NCBI GenBank assembly: GCA_036873135.1
Contig: JAPTYO010000059.1
Location: forward strand, 7,743,066 to 7,807,065
From: Clarkia xantiana subsp. parviflora
Taxonomy: Eukaryota; Streptophyta; Magnoliopsida; Myrtales; Onagraceae
Direction: 5' to 3'
Length of the DNA: 64,000 nucleotides
Shown here: positions 21,970-34,930 of the stretch, one piece after another
How positions within the stretch are numbered: the first letter of the stretch is position 1
Layout: the number at the start of each line of letters is the position of its first letter
The notes under the pieces: generated by a model
What the model saw: only the letters and a program-made list of their open reading frames with translations
What the model was told of the DNA's origin: nothing
The model's database searches: none
Program-made: the position numbers and the translations under genes

Positions 21970-24900
21970 ATGCCATCTTTGCCGCCTGAGACCATACCTA
22001 GGAAGAGATTCCTAGGGTTCTTGATATGGCAGTCCATCCCATCCACCCTCCTCTTCTTTCTGTTTAAGTTCCTCTTCGCGATTTTCACTCTCGGTGCCAG
22101 TATCTCCACTTCCCGATCGTCATCTCCAGTGCTAGGTTTCTTGATTTCTTTCATTTTCTTTGAGCTCTCGCAACTTCTCTTCTCTGCTTCCCTGTCGACA
22201 CTCTCTTCTCCCAGGCTTGATCGCCCTGCGTCGCCGCTGGACCTAGTTAAGGGCCTGTGCCGTCTAGCCACAGCCTCGGCGCCGGCGGTGCTGCCGGAGC
22301 TCCGGCGCCGTGCTGAACTCTCTCTGAGCATTGCCGGGTTCATGGTAGCTTGTGCGGTGTCGGGGTTTGTTTCAGTTGCAGCTATGAGCTGGGTTTTGAG
22401 TGGTGGTGGTTTCAGTGTGAGAGCGTTGGGGTTCAGAGGTTTTGCAGTGGGTTTATGTTATGGGCTCTTTTATGTCTATAAGCAGAGATGGGTTTTGAAG
22501 TTCCCCATTGTTCAGGTCAGTAGCTCTCTTTGATTCTTCCAATTAATGTTCTAGCATGTAGTGTTCGTTTGAATGTCACTGAGGTTGCCAATTGAGTACC
22601 ATCAAATTCTATGGCTTGATCTACTTAGGAATTGTCAATTGTACTGAAACCGACACCCCTGTATATCTTACTGCTTGGGTTTATCTCTAGGTGGATTAAT
22701 GTCTCTAATCTTAAGAATACTGGACCGAGTAACTGATAATTAAAGCAATGCACTTAACAAGATGTGAAAACAACAAAATGGAAAATGTTTCATAGCCAAG
22801 TAAAGGGAGATTAATTGAATATTGTTGTGGATGGGATCATTTATCAGTAAGAATTATTCATTTTAATGTTACTGGCATGTCCTTAAATATCACATCTTAT
22901 ACTGATTTCCAATTCAACAGCGTCCACTATTCTTCAGCTTCAAGATGGGAGTGCCTTCAGCTACCAGATATGCTTTGCTACTTTCATTGAGTGCATACTT
23001 TTTGACAGCTGTGGTTGCATTATTTGTATCGCTGCATTTCAAGAGTGAAATATCCATGGGCTCATTCTTTCTGGAAGTAATCTTCGGCATTGGGAGCTTT
23101 GCAGTTTTTCTCTGTTGGGAATTGAGTCACCATTTACATCAGGTATATTCTCTGTCTTGCCACTTTATGTTACCAAATTTTACGTCTTTGTTTTGTGAAG
23201 CTTCCAATAGAAAAGTCTCCTGGCCAATTGATTCTAACATATTTGCTATTTCTTAGACTCATAAAACCTCCACTTTTGGTTTTAAGAGAAAGTTGGACTG
23301 CTTGTTAAGGAGAGGTTATGTTTGCTGTTTACATTGTATAAATAAAAGTCACGGCTTTGCCCAAGTGCAATCAACTTAATTCGACTTGCAACTGTGAACT
23401 ACGTCACAAAGATGGTCTGCTTAATATTCCTTAATAAGTTAAAAAATGCATAGTTGACAGTACTTAACATCTGTAAAAACTGTTTCAAGTTTCAACCCCT
23501 CTGAGAATTTCATTTTCAAAGATTTTCAACCAGTTTTTGTTGTTTTTAATTGGTGATTGCTTTATCCCTTTAAATCAACACCCTTTGATACTGGACATCT
23601 CAGAATCTTCTCATATATTAGAATTCTACTAGCCTACTACGTAACTATGGTTATCTAAAGTAGAGACCTTGATGGTATTTATCTGCAAGAAAGATATATG
23701 CGCCAAAATTTGAACTTGAAGATGAGTAGTGACTCATGTTCTCTTTGATGGCACCATAGCCATATTTTGGATTATTTGGAAAGTAACAAATAGAAGAGCC
23801 TAGGTGGCTGTAAAAACTCAGGAGGACAAATTCATAGAAAGGTGGGGTGGAGCTGTGGATTTTTGTTTTAGTGGGAAGTACAAATGGGATCCTTATATTT
23901 TCAGGGGCATGAGAGACATGTTAGCATGTCTGTGAACTCTAGTGTATATTTTGGTTTGCTATAGTAGGTATGTGTATATATCCTAACATTTAATGTTAAA
24001 AAAGATCTTTAAGATTTCTTAGCAGATGGACAGAACCCTTTCCATTTTACGTTCATTCATTTGAATATATTTCATTGATGATTGTAGGTACTTCATGCTA
24101 AGAGATTCATATTTGCTCCACCAAGAGGATCAGCTGCAGCAGAAACAAACCCGACCGAGCAACTTCTTGCAGCATTGGAGGACAGTTCTCCTGGTTCACT
24201 TGTACAGTATCTTGGATACCTCGACCTCTGCATGGTATGTGAGAACAATGTGGACTCTTGGAGGCGAGCTGCCTTCTATGAGGAAAGTGGTGAAACTTAT
24301 AAAAGGGTAATGACCGTCTGTCTGAAGCCTTTGGAGCAGCTTGCGGCAAAGTTGGGTGAAGCTCTGGAAACAACAACTTTTGATAAAACCTTTCGGCAAT
24401 CCACTCAGTTACTGTTTCTAAGCGATATACAGCTAGAATTGCTTAATAACTACCAGGTATGCCTCTCACCTTTTTTGTTGTGCATGCATTTTAGCTGCAC
24501 AGAATTCTTTGAAGTGTTGTTCATGATGGATATGACGTGTTTTGTTGCATAAATTTGCTCATAAAAACCCAATATTCTTTTTTCAATCATTTAACTCCAC
24601 TTCTGGTAGATGGAAGAACATGCTGCGATCTGTGCTACAATGCAGAGATGGGTTTAAATACTGCATGGATTGTGGATTTGTTAATATTTCTGAATGTATT
24701 TGGTAGTTCATGTTCATATCATATGTCAGCTCATTCTTTTTTTTTGGCCACTAGCTCATTCTGCTTTTACTTTAAACTTTTTTCATAGTTGGCTTTACTG
24801 GATTAGCTCAGGGAATTACTTAACAATGATATGATATATTTTTCAATTCTATTTAGCATAGTCCACCTAGGTTTTTTTTTTATTAATATGGTCATTAGTT

Positions 24901-27900
24901 AGTCGGGTCAAGACTCTAGGCTTTTCTTTCTTGCTTCTTTAAGTTAAACAAAAATCGTGAGGTAGGAAGTCACTCTTAAGAGCTAAGAATTCGGGTTATA
25001 TCTCTAATGAGGTCCATTGCCTCCTTGATTTGATCCAGAATGTGTGAGCATTACGGTTGTGTTGTAAGCTTGTTCGTATAAATAGTTGCATTTTTTACCA
25101 GTCAATGTGTGAGGATACGGAGTCAAACTAATATCAGATTTAGTTGAGTTTCATGAACCCCTTTCACCACTCAAATAGCATAGCAACCTTAAATGCGCTC
25201 CTTTCTTTTTCCTCTTATATATATATATATGTGGAATGATAAAATAATTCATTAATGGGCACTGGAAAGGCTATATTTACAAAATTGGAGAAGGTGACTA
25301 AGATATTTAAAAAGATAAATGGAAATTCTTTATGAGTAATGCTGGTGGGGCACACTTTTGATCGGTTAAGCATGCAACATTGTCAAGAAAGCCACTATTA
25401 TCACTAAATAAGAGCATCTTAAAATTTCTGAAGAAGAACCAAAAGACCAAATAGATTGTCAACATTAGCTTCTGACTTTGTTGAGCGGTATCCGTCCTCC
25501 TTCTAGATAAGGCAACACTTGACAAGCAAACATGCCACTGTTTGGTCTTTGCCTATTCAGCCGACATTATTTGTACATCATTGTGAAATACAGTCCTACA
25601 TAACATCACTGAAAGAGTCGTCCTTGGAGAAAAGAAGAAGAAACAAGGGTTTATGATTATCGATTATGGGAGTTATTGAAGCTTTTGGATTTGATACGGG
25701 TCTATTAACTCTGTAGGTTCTAGGGGCCTGTTTGATTGCATGTATTAGCTAATACACGTATTAGCTAATACGTATATTACGATATCCTAGTTGGTGCTTA
25801 GTTAATACTATGTTTGGACGAACCATGTATTAGGATATCCTAATACAATGTTTGGAAGAACTTTGTATTAGAATATCATAATACAATGACTAAAAGACTA
25901 TAATAACCATATATGCAATTTTTTAATGAGATTACATTTTTGCATTTGAAAAATGCTTTAAAAAAATAGAAAATGTAGTAAAAAAGTAACTTCAATTATT
26001 TAAAAGTATCACAAGTCTGAGTTGCTAAAGTCGGGTCCGATGATGTCGAAATCCATTCATGGTACTTTTATATAAAATTAATAAAAAAAATTATCCTCAA
26101 TTATCTAAGAATTTAATTTTTGTTTTAAGAACCTATAAACTATCTGAAGTTTGCCCTATGTGAGATTTTGGTGTCTGGAGTTTAAAATGTTGATATTGAA
26201 TGTTCTGAAGTTTCACTTTTGTTGAAATTTGATGCCTCCGTCTAAATTTGCAATTAAAATTAACAGAATTTGGTCATGTGACAAGCACATGACCTAATAA
26301 AAGAAATAAATTCTAGAATTGCCCCTAGTTGATGGTGGCCGGCCGGAGTTAGGTGGTGGCCGGCCGGAGTAGGGTGGTGGCCGGACGGAGTAGGGTGGTG
26401 GCGGCCGGACATAATAAGTATAAGGGGCAATTTCGATATTTCACATCATTCCGTCAAATTTAACAGCAAATTTGGATGAAAAACCAAATTTCAACAAAAG
26501 TAAAAATGCAGACACCAAAATTTCACCCGAGCAAACTTCATACAGTTTATAGGTTCTTAACCCTTAATTTAATGCATAAATAACAATTAAATACAGTCAT
26601 GGTACTTTTAAATAATGAATAAAAAAATTATTCTCAATTATCTAACAATTTAATTTTATGCATAAATAACAATTCAATATATATATATATATTATTAAGA
26701 AAAGTAAGGAGCTGCTAGTTCTAGGTATAAAATCAAACGGTGAGTCAAGAGCTGCTAGTTCTAGTTCATAGGGTGAGTATTTGTCCTATGCTATAGGGGC
26801 AAATTGGTCATTGTGAGATTGATATTAGCTAATGCATCATTTTTAGATGGGTTAATTTAATACTCAATTCCTTGTACAAATGAATATTAGCTAATACTCA
26901 TGCATTAGTTAATACCAATACCAAGTCAAAACAAACATAGTAGTAAGTATTAATTAAGACATGTATTAGGATATCCTAATACATGCAGTCAAACATGCCC
27001 TAGGTGTTAATAACTTGGTATTGAAGGGGATTTAGAGCATCTTGAATATGCAGTTAGCAGCATATAATTTTCAAGTTCTTTGTCTACACTTAACTTTGAG
27101 ATTTCTATGTAAGGACATGGAGCTCTGAAGTTTTTTAAGTAGCTTTGCTCGGTTAGTTCTAGCTGCTACCCATAACACTTGCAGCAGTGGAGTGGTTTGC
27201 TGATTGGTGGCAACAGATTATCAAAAGAAAATATGATAAGGTCAGTAAAGACCATTAATACGCACTTAGAAAGTGCAGGATATTCTATTTCTCTAACAGT
27301 AGGGATATTTGATTTTTCTAGCTTCTTTTAGGGACTTCTGCAAAAAAACGGATATTTTTTTGCTTTTGTAGTTGTTATTAGATTTTTGTAATCACTAATG
27401 TATAATCCACGTCCAAATGCACTTATATGACTTTCACTATCAAGTATCATAATCAGCAGTACATTGGCTTCTTTATGATGACATGTGAGATCAGCATCAA
27501 TTAGTGTACCAAGTTAAATTTGAATACGATACATGTAAGTCTTAAAAAATACCATATGGTGGTGGATGCTTCTTCTTCTTCATACCTATGAATTGAACAC
27601 TAACAAAATAAAGATAATGAGAGTTCCATTTTATGGCTCGGATTGTCATGTGATGGCTCTGATTGGTGGATTTGATGCTGGCACCTTTAACTGTTTTCTA
27701 TAGTAAAGGTGGAGCATTTACCTTGATTGCGTAAGCTACAGAGTCAACTGAGTGCTCAGTAGGTTTGTATTTGTGGTTATTAGACGTCTCAAGGTTTAAG
27801 ATTTAAAAAAAGACATCTGTTGGTTAGGTAGCTCTAGCTCTCCAATAGCAGCCATTATCATGGTTTCTGAAGTAAGCTATGGTGCTTGCTGCATCATTTC

Positions 27901-28790
27901 GTTGAAAATTTGGCTTTTTTGTGTAACTTAGATTAGTTTTGCATAACCACATGTTTATCATATATTATAAATAAGTGTAAATCTTTTTCAGCCGTTTGTT
28001 TTTTGTTTTATTAAATAAACTAGGACATTTTTTAACTGTTGGATTGGTGGAGACATTTTGTGAACATGAAATTGGTTAGTTTTAGGTGGCAGAGTGACTT
28101 TGCTGTCACGATCTATTGCTTCTATTGGTACTCCTAGATTTGGGTTAAAAACCTATAAACTGTCTGAACTTTGCTCTATGTGAAATTTTGGTGTCTGAAG
28201 TTTAAATTGTTGATATTGACTGTCTGAAGTTTTAACTTTGTTAAAATTTGGTGTCTCCGTCCAAAATTGCTGTTAAAACTACTGTTATTTCTCTACAATC
28301 TATCTATACGCAGTTATGTGCATGGTCTGCTAGGATGGTGGCCTCCCTGACTGCACGGTCCCACAACGAAGATCGGTTCGGAGTGGCACAGCTCTCAGGC
28401 AGCAATGCAGCAGCGGTCTCAACCCTGCTTTCTTGCCTTCTGGCCATTGAATCCTTCTTGGGGAAGAAGACCCACTTGCAGTCGTCGGACCAACTGGTGG
28501 GTGCTGGCGGCATCCGGTGGGCCCCACCAAACTCTGGAAGAAGGGAATTCCCAAGCAGTGTGGCAGGTAAAAAGAAGGGCTCTCCCTTGCACTCCAAGGC
28601 ATACGCAATATCGGACATACTTAGAGTCTCGATCTACCAAATCGTGTCGTCCTTCCACGATGAAATGCAAGGAGGATCCAAGTCGGGGATTCTTGAGAGA
28701 GATTGGATCGTCAACACGAAGCCCCCGTTTGGGACCCGCGATCTCCTTGTTCAGAAATTGGGACTGTTCTTGGATTTTCGGGCGTGCTGA
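21970..28790 (+). CDS. NDC1: nucleoporin NDC1, four exons, intact
   Basis: NDC1 is a membrane nucleoporin that anchors the nuclear pore complex in the nuclear envelope. Exons are 21970-22515, 22921-23142, 24088-24456 and 28314-28790. All junctions are GT-AG and all introns are phase 0, giving 537 residues with a stop at 28788-28790. This is close to the length I recall for plant NDC1. Six hydrophobic segments fit the family: about residues 16-44, 54-76, 116-143, 156-170, 200-221 and 227-249. The soluble C-terminal part has the conserved-looking blocks [48 protein letters not shown] and [14 protein letters not shown]. The start is the first ATG of the open frame, after a CT-rich leader. The third intron is unusually long (3857 bp) and full of transposons. 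No frameshift or stop is seen. The family assignment is from recognition, not a search. Confidence 0.88.
25724..27000. mobile_element. MITE-like element with PIF/Harbinger-like ends
   Basis: The left end GGGGCCTGTTTGATTGCATG and the right end (reverse complement GGGCATGTTTGACTGCATG) are similar inverted repeats continuing into GTATTAG. TAG flanks both sides (25721-25723 and 27001-27003), a possible 3-bp target duplication, although TAA or TTA is the usual site for this superfamily. It carries no transposase and is itself interrupted by the MITE at 26122-26563. It lies in intron 3 of NDC1. Confidence 0.6.
26122..26563. mobile_element. MITE with long inverted repeats, possibly Mutator-like
   Basis: The two halves are imperfect inverted repeats of about 150 bp, starting with the shared core TTAAGAACCTATAAACT. 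The 9 bp on each side (TTAATTTTT and TTAATTTAA) agree at seven positions, compatible with the 9-bp duplication of Mutator-like elements. The GC-rich centre (about 26330-26410) has three to four tandem copies of a GTGGCCGGCCGGAGTAGG-like unit. No coding capacity. Confidence 0.6.
28142..28283. repeat. left-end fragment of the same MITE beside the exon 4 acceptor
   Basis: The sequence from GGGTTAAAAACCTATAAACTG onward is clearly related to the left arm of 26122-26563 over about 140 bp. It ends about 30 bp before the splice acceptor of NDC1 exon 4. Only one arm is present. It probably lies next to, or includes, the branch-point region of intron 3. Confidence 0.7.
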
Positions 28791-30167
28791 AATTAACATT
28801 TCGGTCCCTAATGTTATTATTATGAATGAATTGTTGTTTCTTCTTGTATTGTGCCGAATATAAAAAGCAACGTAGCTGAAATTTTGAATGATAGGTTTTC
28901 TTTTTTTGTGGCAGACCGGTTTTCCGTAGTGAGTGTTTTTTTTTTTCAAGTAGTGGAAAGGAAACTGCAGTGGTGTTAGTGGGATGGGTGATGAATGGAT
29001 CATGGTGGGGGCAAGGAACCACCTGATCTGAGGATTGTTTGTTGTCATGTAGAATAGATTATATTGTATTTTGAGGGTTTGGAAATTTTATAGCCACTAA
29101 ACTTTGTTGGGGGATTGTTTATTTGAAACTTGAATTGGATGTCTACGTCAAACATGGAGATAGAGATAGAGATAGAGACAGAGAGTGGGCAACACTTCTT
29201 TCTGGGTGTGGTTGTGTTGTCCACCTTGGCTTGCATGGGCATACGATACCACATACATCGTTCTCCCTTTTCTTGCTTGTACAATCATTGTGATGTCATA
29301 TTGTAATGAGAAATGATATAATTTCCGAGAAGTATCTCCATCATGGTGTGACAACTGACAATTCAGCGATTTATCTCTTAAGGGTTTAGGTTCAAACTTC
29401 GTACCTTGTTCCTTGGGTTGCTTCTAGTGCGAGTGAAGATCATTCTGATTTGAAACAAACATGTTACATGTGCTGCTGCTATGTTGGGACCTACTAAGAC
29501 ATGGGAAAAAATAAATAACTTCCGAGACAATAATTCGACATAATCCAATTGTTTTTGTCAAAAAAATGGCCAAACGTAGAACAAAATTACAAGCATTCTA
29601 AATTCGGAATGGCTCGGGACACACATCGTAGACATACATACGATAGCATACAAATCGTTCTCTTTTATTTCTTGTCCAATCATTGAATGTGATGTCATAT
29701 TGAACACATACACACTCAAGGAGCTGTCTTTTGAGTTTGATATCCTAGTTTTGGCTTCTTTAGAGCTCGATCGTCTTTCCTCGGCCATGTTCAGAAGAAG
29801 GCAACTAGCTGTATCATTTGCTTCTTCGTCGAAATGTCTTATTATGTGAGGGGACTGTACTACTTCAATTTGTATAGATTAATTTGAAAGGAGTTTCGCC
29901 TGTTTACTTTTTTTTTTTGTGTTGTTCAGACTGCCCATACGACAGTATATAATTTTTTCACCAAGTTTTCCTTGAGGGCATCCATTCTCATTTGAAGGTC
30001 GTCATGACCGCCTTATTGGCTGATTCTACTTGCCCGTTTACCTTGGCCTATTTTACAGAAGCAAACAAAGTTTTATATACTTTTAATTACAATTCAAGTG
30101 ACTAACTTGAGAATTGGGAGCTATTGTCGCTGGTTAATACTCGTGGGACCCTATCCAGTGAGACGGT
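28791..30167. other. 3' flank of NDC1, no further gene recognised
   Basis: The first few hundred bases should include the NDC1 3' untranslated region; no single polyadenylation signal stands out. A GATAGA microsatellite lies at about 29157-29180. The stretches near 29236-29310 and 29632-29705 resemble each other (both contain CATACGATA and TGTGATGTCATATTG), suggesting an old local duplication. The short minus-strand ORF at 29558-29788 has no recognisable domain. Confidence 0.55.
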
Positions 30168-30737
30168 TGTTGACATTGGTGAATAGGTCGTCATAATAGG
30201 GGCCCTTTAATATAAGCCCAACATCTTAAGTGTAATTGGGTAATGCCACGTTAGGGATTTTGGGCTGGGCCTAATTCCCAATTGACATGAGAGCCCCAAT
30301 ATTGGGCCTCCTCTTTAACATGGTCGGCCGAACTAAGGGTGAACACCACTTTTTTAAATAGAGAATGTTAGAGATTTATTTGTGGTGAATCACTTTCTCC
30401 CTTTTAGTTGAGACCAAAGAAATCCCTCCTCCCTATACAAAGTGGTTCGGCCGAAATACCTACAAGCAGGGAGGTGCCAAATTGATTCAAGCAATTACCA
30501 CAGAGATTCATCTCAGTGACCGATTGAAAAGAGGCTTTGTTGTAGAGACCATTCCTCGTAGATTTCTCATTCACAAGAGTTCCTACAGGACCCGTCCGGC
30601 AGACCATGAACTCCCGTCACGTTCCTGGCACTACAGAAAGCATTATAGGTATGTGTGTTTTATCCGCTGCGTAATTCATTACATAACATGTACCTTCAGG
30701 TTTTGTTTCCGTAGTGATTGTCCCCCAATTTCCAACA
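30168..30737 (+). repeat. copia 5' LTR of element B (570 bp)
   Basis: Starts TGTTGACATTGGTGA and ends CCCAATTTCCAACA. It aligns with the LTRs of A and C but with many substitutions. The primer site at 30739-30750 reads TGGTATCAGATC, one base different from the family form. Confidence 0.75.
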
Positions 30738-30738
30738 G

Positions 30739-30750
30739 TGGTATCAGATC
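30739..30750 (+). promoter_or_regulatory. primer-binding site of element B, one base changed
   Basis: TGGTATCAGATC replaces TGGTATCAGAGC right after the LTR end. The change is probably decay after insertion. Confidence 0.75.
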
Positions 30751-31369
30751 CTGTGTATGGAGTTCATATTTTTGATAAAATTGGCGATCTTGAATTTTGA
30801 GTAAAACCGATAGTTCACGAATTAGTATTTTTTATTTATTAAAATTGGATGTTCATGATCTTCAAGAAAAACATGACTTTTATCAAAATTGAACTTTGGA
30901 TTATTGATCTTAGTAAATTTTGAACTAGAAATTAAACCACTAACCCTAAAATTTGTGTTTTTGGCTGAAAATTACATGTAAAATTAATTGATTATTTTGG
31001 CAACCATGTGATTATTTCGGTCGAAATTAGGGTTAGGTGCACAAGATAATTGTGACATTAATTATCGATATATTCTAGCATGATTTTAGGGATGTTAGAT
31101 ATTATTGATAGATATTAGTTTCCTAAGATTGAGAAAATATATTGTTGATAGATTTATATCCTTAATATAGAATCTTGACAATAAATAAATATGTATAATT
31201 ACCTATAATGGCCGATATATATATATACTGTGCAAATATATTTGGAAACTATATATGTAGTTAATATTACTTGGTGGCTAAGTTAAGTTTTAGTGGATTT
31301 TAAACCCTACTTAGTTCACAAGTTTTATTTCGGCCGAACTCTATAGGGTAAATGGGCCGATCCAATTTG

Positions 31370-31625
31370 CACATCCGGGTCGGGTCAACTGACCCGAATA
31401 ACCGATGGAACCCAAACCGTTCCAACCGGGTCGGGTTCCGCCGATCCAACCGGGTCGGGTTCCGCCGATCCAACCGGGTCGGGTCGACCGACCAAGGTTG
31501 TTTCAATCCTTCCGACCCATTCGGGTCGGGTCGGACCAGGTACACTAATGGGTCGAACCAAACCGACCTGGTTTGAAGAACCGAACCGGACCGGTCAGAC
31601 CGAAATTGAGTGAACCAGATCGTTT
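31370..31625 (+). repeat. CCGGGTCGGG-rich tract in the leader of element B
   Basis: This occupies the place of the CCGAACCGG tract of the other elements. It includes two to three tandem copies of a 25-bp unit (AACCGGGTCGGGTTCCGCCG, then ATCC) at about 31424-31490. Confidence 0.7.
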
Positions 31626-32202
31626 TGGTCGACCGACCAGTGTCAATTGAAAATAGGTTGGTCAAATTTTAAAATTACCTACACAACGCAAATTGGTTTG
31701 ACATTTTTTTAAATTATATTCAAACCTGATGCCTAGTTTCGATTGTGGGGATGGATCTCGGAAATGCATGATTATGAGACATAATCATTTTGTTGGCTGA
31801 ATTGCAATTGTTATATATGTTATATAAATGCATGATTAGAATTGCGTCTTGACTTTGTCAAGCTAGCTGTATATTGCATGTTGGGGGTAGAGCCCTGTTT
31901 TCAATTATTGAGTAGCGCACTAGGATAGACATGGTGTGATGATTGATCTTGATTAGGATCCATGTCTAGAAGTTCGCATGAATGATTGATATCATGAATT
32001 GCAAGTCAGCCCCAAATATTTATTAAATCAAAATCCAGTCGCCAAATATGCCATGTTTGATGTGGTGTGATCACGCATGACGCGCATGCATGATTGTTCG
32101 AGGATGTAGCTGCATGTGATAATTTACTAATGTAGTAGAATTATATATGCTTGCATGAGTTCCTTGGGACATTTTTTACGCACGATCCGTATGCATGATA
32201 GT

Positions 32203-32331
32203 TAGGGATGGCAACGGGGCGGGTCGGGGCGGGTTTTTGCAGCCCCGGACCCGCCCCGCGGGTCGGCCTGGCTGACCCGGCCCCGGCCAAATGGGCCTTT
32301 CGGGTCGGGTCGGGTCGGGTCAACATGAACA

Positions 32332-32362
<31 letters not shown>

Positions 32363-32823
32363 TTTTCAATATTAAATACACTTTTTTTTTGTCAAAATAT
32401 TACATTATATATAAATTCAAAACATAAATCTAACATCAATCAAATATAAACAACAAACACATCAAATTCATTACAAATACAAATTTAAATCCAAACACCA
32501 AATTAACAAATCCTAATAATCTAAATATAAATCTATTTGGTCCATGTTATTTATATAGGTACTATATTAACCATATTTTTTTTATTAAATGTTAGATCAT
32601 ATTAATATAAAAAAATTTAAAAAAAAAAAAAATATATACATATGGATTTCGGGGCGGGTCTACGGGGCCCCGGGTCTCTAGACCCGGACCCGCCCCGACC
32701 CGAGCCCGACCCGCCCCGGACCCGACCCGTGACCCGCGGGTCGGCGGGTCGGCGGGTCGGCGGGTCAAAACCGGGTCGGGGCCCCGCGGGTCAGCGGGGC
32801 CCCGAGACCCGTTGCCATCCCTA
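32203..32823. mobile_element. hAT-type MITE with GC-rich ends (621 bp)
   Basis: The terminal inverted repeat is TAGGGATGGCAACGGG at both ends. A perfect 8-bp target duplication ATGATAGT lies at 32195-32202 and 32824-32831, the length expected for hAT transposons. The outer ~130-190 bp on each side are very rich in GGGTCGGG and CCCCGACC units, while the centre is AT-rich with a poly(T) run (32332-32359). There is no transposase. It is inserted in the leader of copia element B. Confidence 0.85.
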
Positions 32824-33202
32824 ATGATAGTTTCTTGGATGTGGCTGCGTATGATAATTTACTTGTGTAGTAGAATTATGTATGCTTGCATGAGAAATCC
32901 TCGGAACAATTTTAAAAGGGCCTTGGGAAAGCCAAGATCGGGTGTATTAGAAAATTCCCGTGCCGGTGAAAGCGATTAAACCGTTTTAAAGAGGCTGATC
33001 TATTAGAAAGGAGACGTCGACATTGTGAACTCTTTCACGACTTCCTTCCATTGGTTTACTGGTGGTCGGGTTGGCTAGATGGCTGAGGAATCATTGTTGT
33101 TCACCTTCTATCTCATAGATATCCGATGTAGGCTATTCAATTTTTAAAATGTTTTAAATTGTCTCCCTGATTCTCGCATAGTTTGTCAATGTGTGAATTT
33201 AT

Positions 33203-33799
33203 TGTTAGATTACGGAGCTAACTACTACAGAAACTCAAATAGGGTACATGCTAGTAATCACAATTACACAGCGGAAGATGTACACATACCTTAAACGCTT
33301 TATGTAGACCCAAGATCTTACTGAGGGAGTTCTCGATCCACCAGACGGAACCTGTAGAGGTTCTTGTTAAGGAAGCCCTACACGGTATAGTCTCCACAGC
33401 AAAGCCTCTGATCGATTCTTGGCAGGGACAGATCTCCGGAGTGTTTGCTCAAAGCAAATTGGCACACCCTTGGTGAGTATAGGTTCGGCCGAAGTATGTG
33501 TATTTAGGGATGAGGGGTTTTCTCTCAAATTGCCACAAAGGAGGAATTGTGAATTACCCTAATAAAACCCCTAACACTCTCTATTTATAGGAGGAGCAAA
33601 GTGCACAAAAGTCCACTTTGCCCACACCTAATATTCGGCCGACCTATTGTATAAGGGAGGCCCAATTTTGGGCCTCTAATGTCAATTGGGATTTGGGTCT
33701 AGCCCAATTTCCTTAATGTGACATTTACCCAATTGTCTCAGGTAACATATACATATTAATGGGCTTCCATTTACGGCGCCCAGTCACCATATGCTAACA
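33203..33799 (-). repeat. copia 3' LTR of element A (597 bp)
   Basis: Plus-strand ends TGTTAGATTACGG and CATATGCTAACA. It lies next to the polypurine tract and has no primer site beyond it, so it is the 3' copy. Confidence 0.88.
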
Positions 33800-33811
33800 G
33801 CTCCCACTCGC
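33800..33811 (-). promoter_or_regulatory. polypurine tract of element A
   Basis: On the minus strand GAGTGGGAGC lies immediately before the 3' LTR. This is the usual copia-type purine tract that primes plus-strand DNA synthesis. Confidence 0.75.
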
Positions 33812-34930
33812 CGGAATGGGAGGGTGCCTGTTAATGTATTGTTGTCCAAATCGCATCAACATTTCATTCTTCCGATCTTGCCCCTGCTTCCGAATAGTTC
33901 ATACGAGGTTTGCCGTGCGACCGACGGATACGACGGGCATTGTGCTACTCATCTGTTAGGAGTGTTGTAGCACCCGCGCTGATTCCCTATTTCCAATCAA
34001 CCTATTAAAAACATTAAATTGTACCGCGCTGTATCCTAGGTCAACTATTAATTCTCCAATTGCCTACTTTCCACATATGAATACTTTTCCAAGGCATCCG
34101 TACAAGTATTCACAACCTTCATCTTATATCCGGCTGGTGGCCACCTAGTGAATACAAGAGTCGGTGAATTACAGGTGAACTTGACCATCCCCATCGCTCA
34201 TACCCTTAGTCAAACCCAACCAGTTTCCAAAGACATGGTCACTTGGCCTTTTTTTTTTTTTTTTTTTTTTTCAGCACTACGCTCGTACGCCGGGAAGCGA
34301 ACATTGAGCCAGACCTTAGTTATGAGTTATGAGTCCATAAGGATAGTTCGGGTATCTCTTCATAAGGCTCCCGAGATCAATCACACGCTCGAGGTGAAGA
34401 AGTTTGCCCCCATCCGAATCTCGAGGATTCTACCTAGCACAACCGAGCATGACACCGTGGTCGAACATGGCACGCGTAGTATGAAGCACGCGTCGATAGC
34501 ATACCCGAACATTGTCAGGAGTGGGATATGTCAACAATGCTATCGCAGATTTTCATCCGGCCCAGAATTTTGTTAATGACGAACATAGTTCATCACGGCG
34601 ATCCGCAAAACGAAAATCATGTCGTGTTACTCTGAAACCAAATGATCGTTTTGCGTAACCAAATTTACCCCTGGTTCTTAGCCAGTCTTGTTATGGTAGA
34701 GGTCCCCCTCTTCTACAAGACGACCGTGCCCGTGTGATGAGGCAAGCCCCACATTCGACATAATTTAGGCAGAGGATTGCGTCCTCCTACGACTCAGTTT
34801 ATAGACCGTAAAATCTGATGTAATCAAACATGATGACGTCGATGAATCATAAACTCAATTTGCAATTCCCTCATTTATTAAAAATGTAACTTTCAATTAT
34901 CAAAATGTTATCACAGATACACGCCCACTT

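Larger units (their letters stand above)
24457..28313 (+). other. intron 3 of NDC1 (3857 bp)
   Basis: The donor is CAG|GTATGC at 24457 and the acceptor ATACGCAG at 28313, preceded by a CT-rich stretch. It holds two nested MITEs (25724-27000 and 26122-26563) and a third, partial MITE (28142-28283) that ends about 30 bp before the acceptor. The rest is AT-rich with no coding signal. The other two introns are 405 bp (22516-22920) and 945 bp (23143-24087). Confidence 0.85.

Noticed and set aside
29558..29788. Small minus-strand ORF downstream of NDC1
   Set aside because: 76 codons without a known domain or visible conservation; not enough to call a gene.
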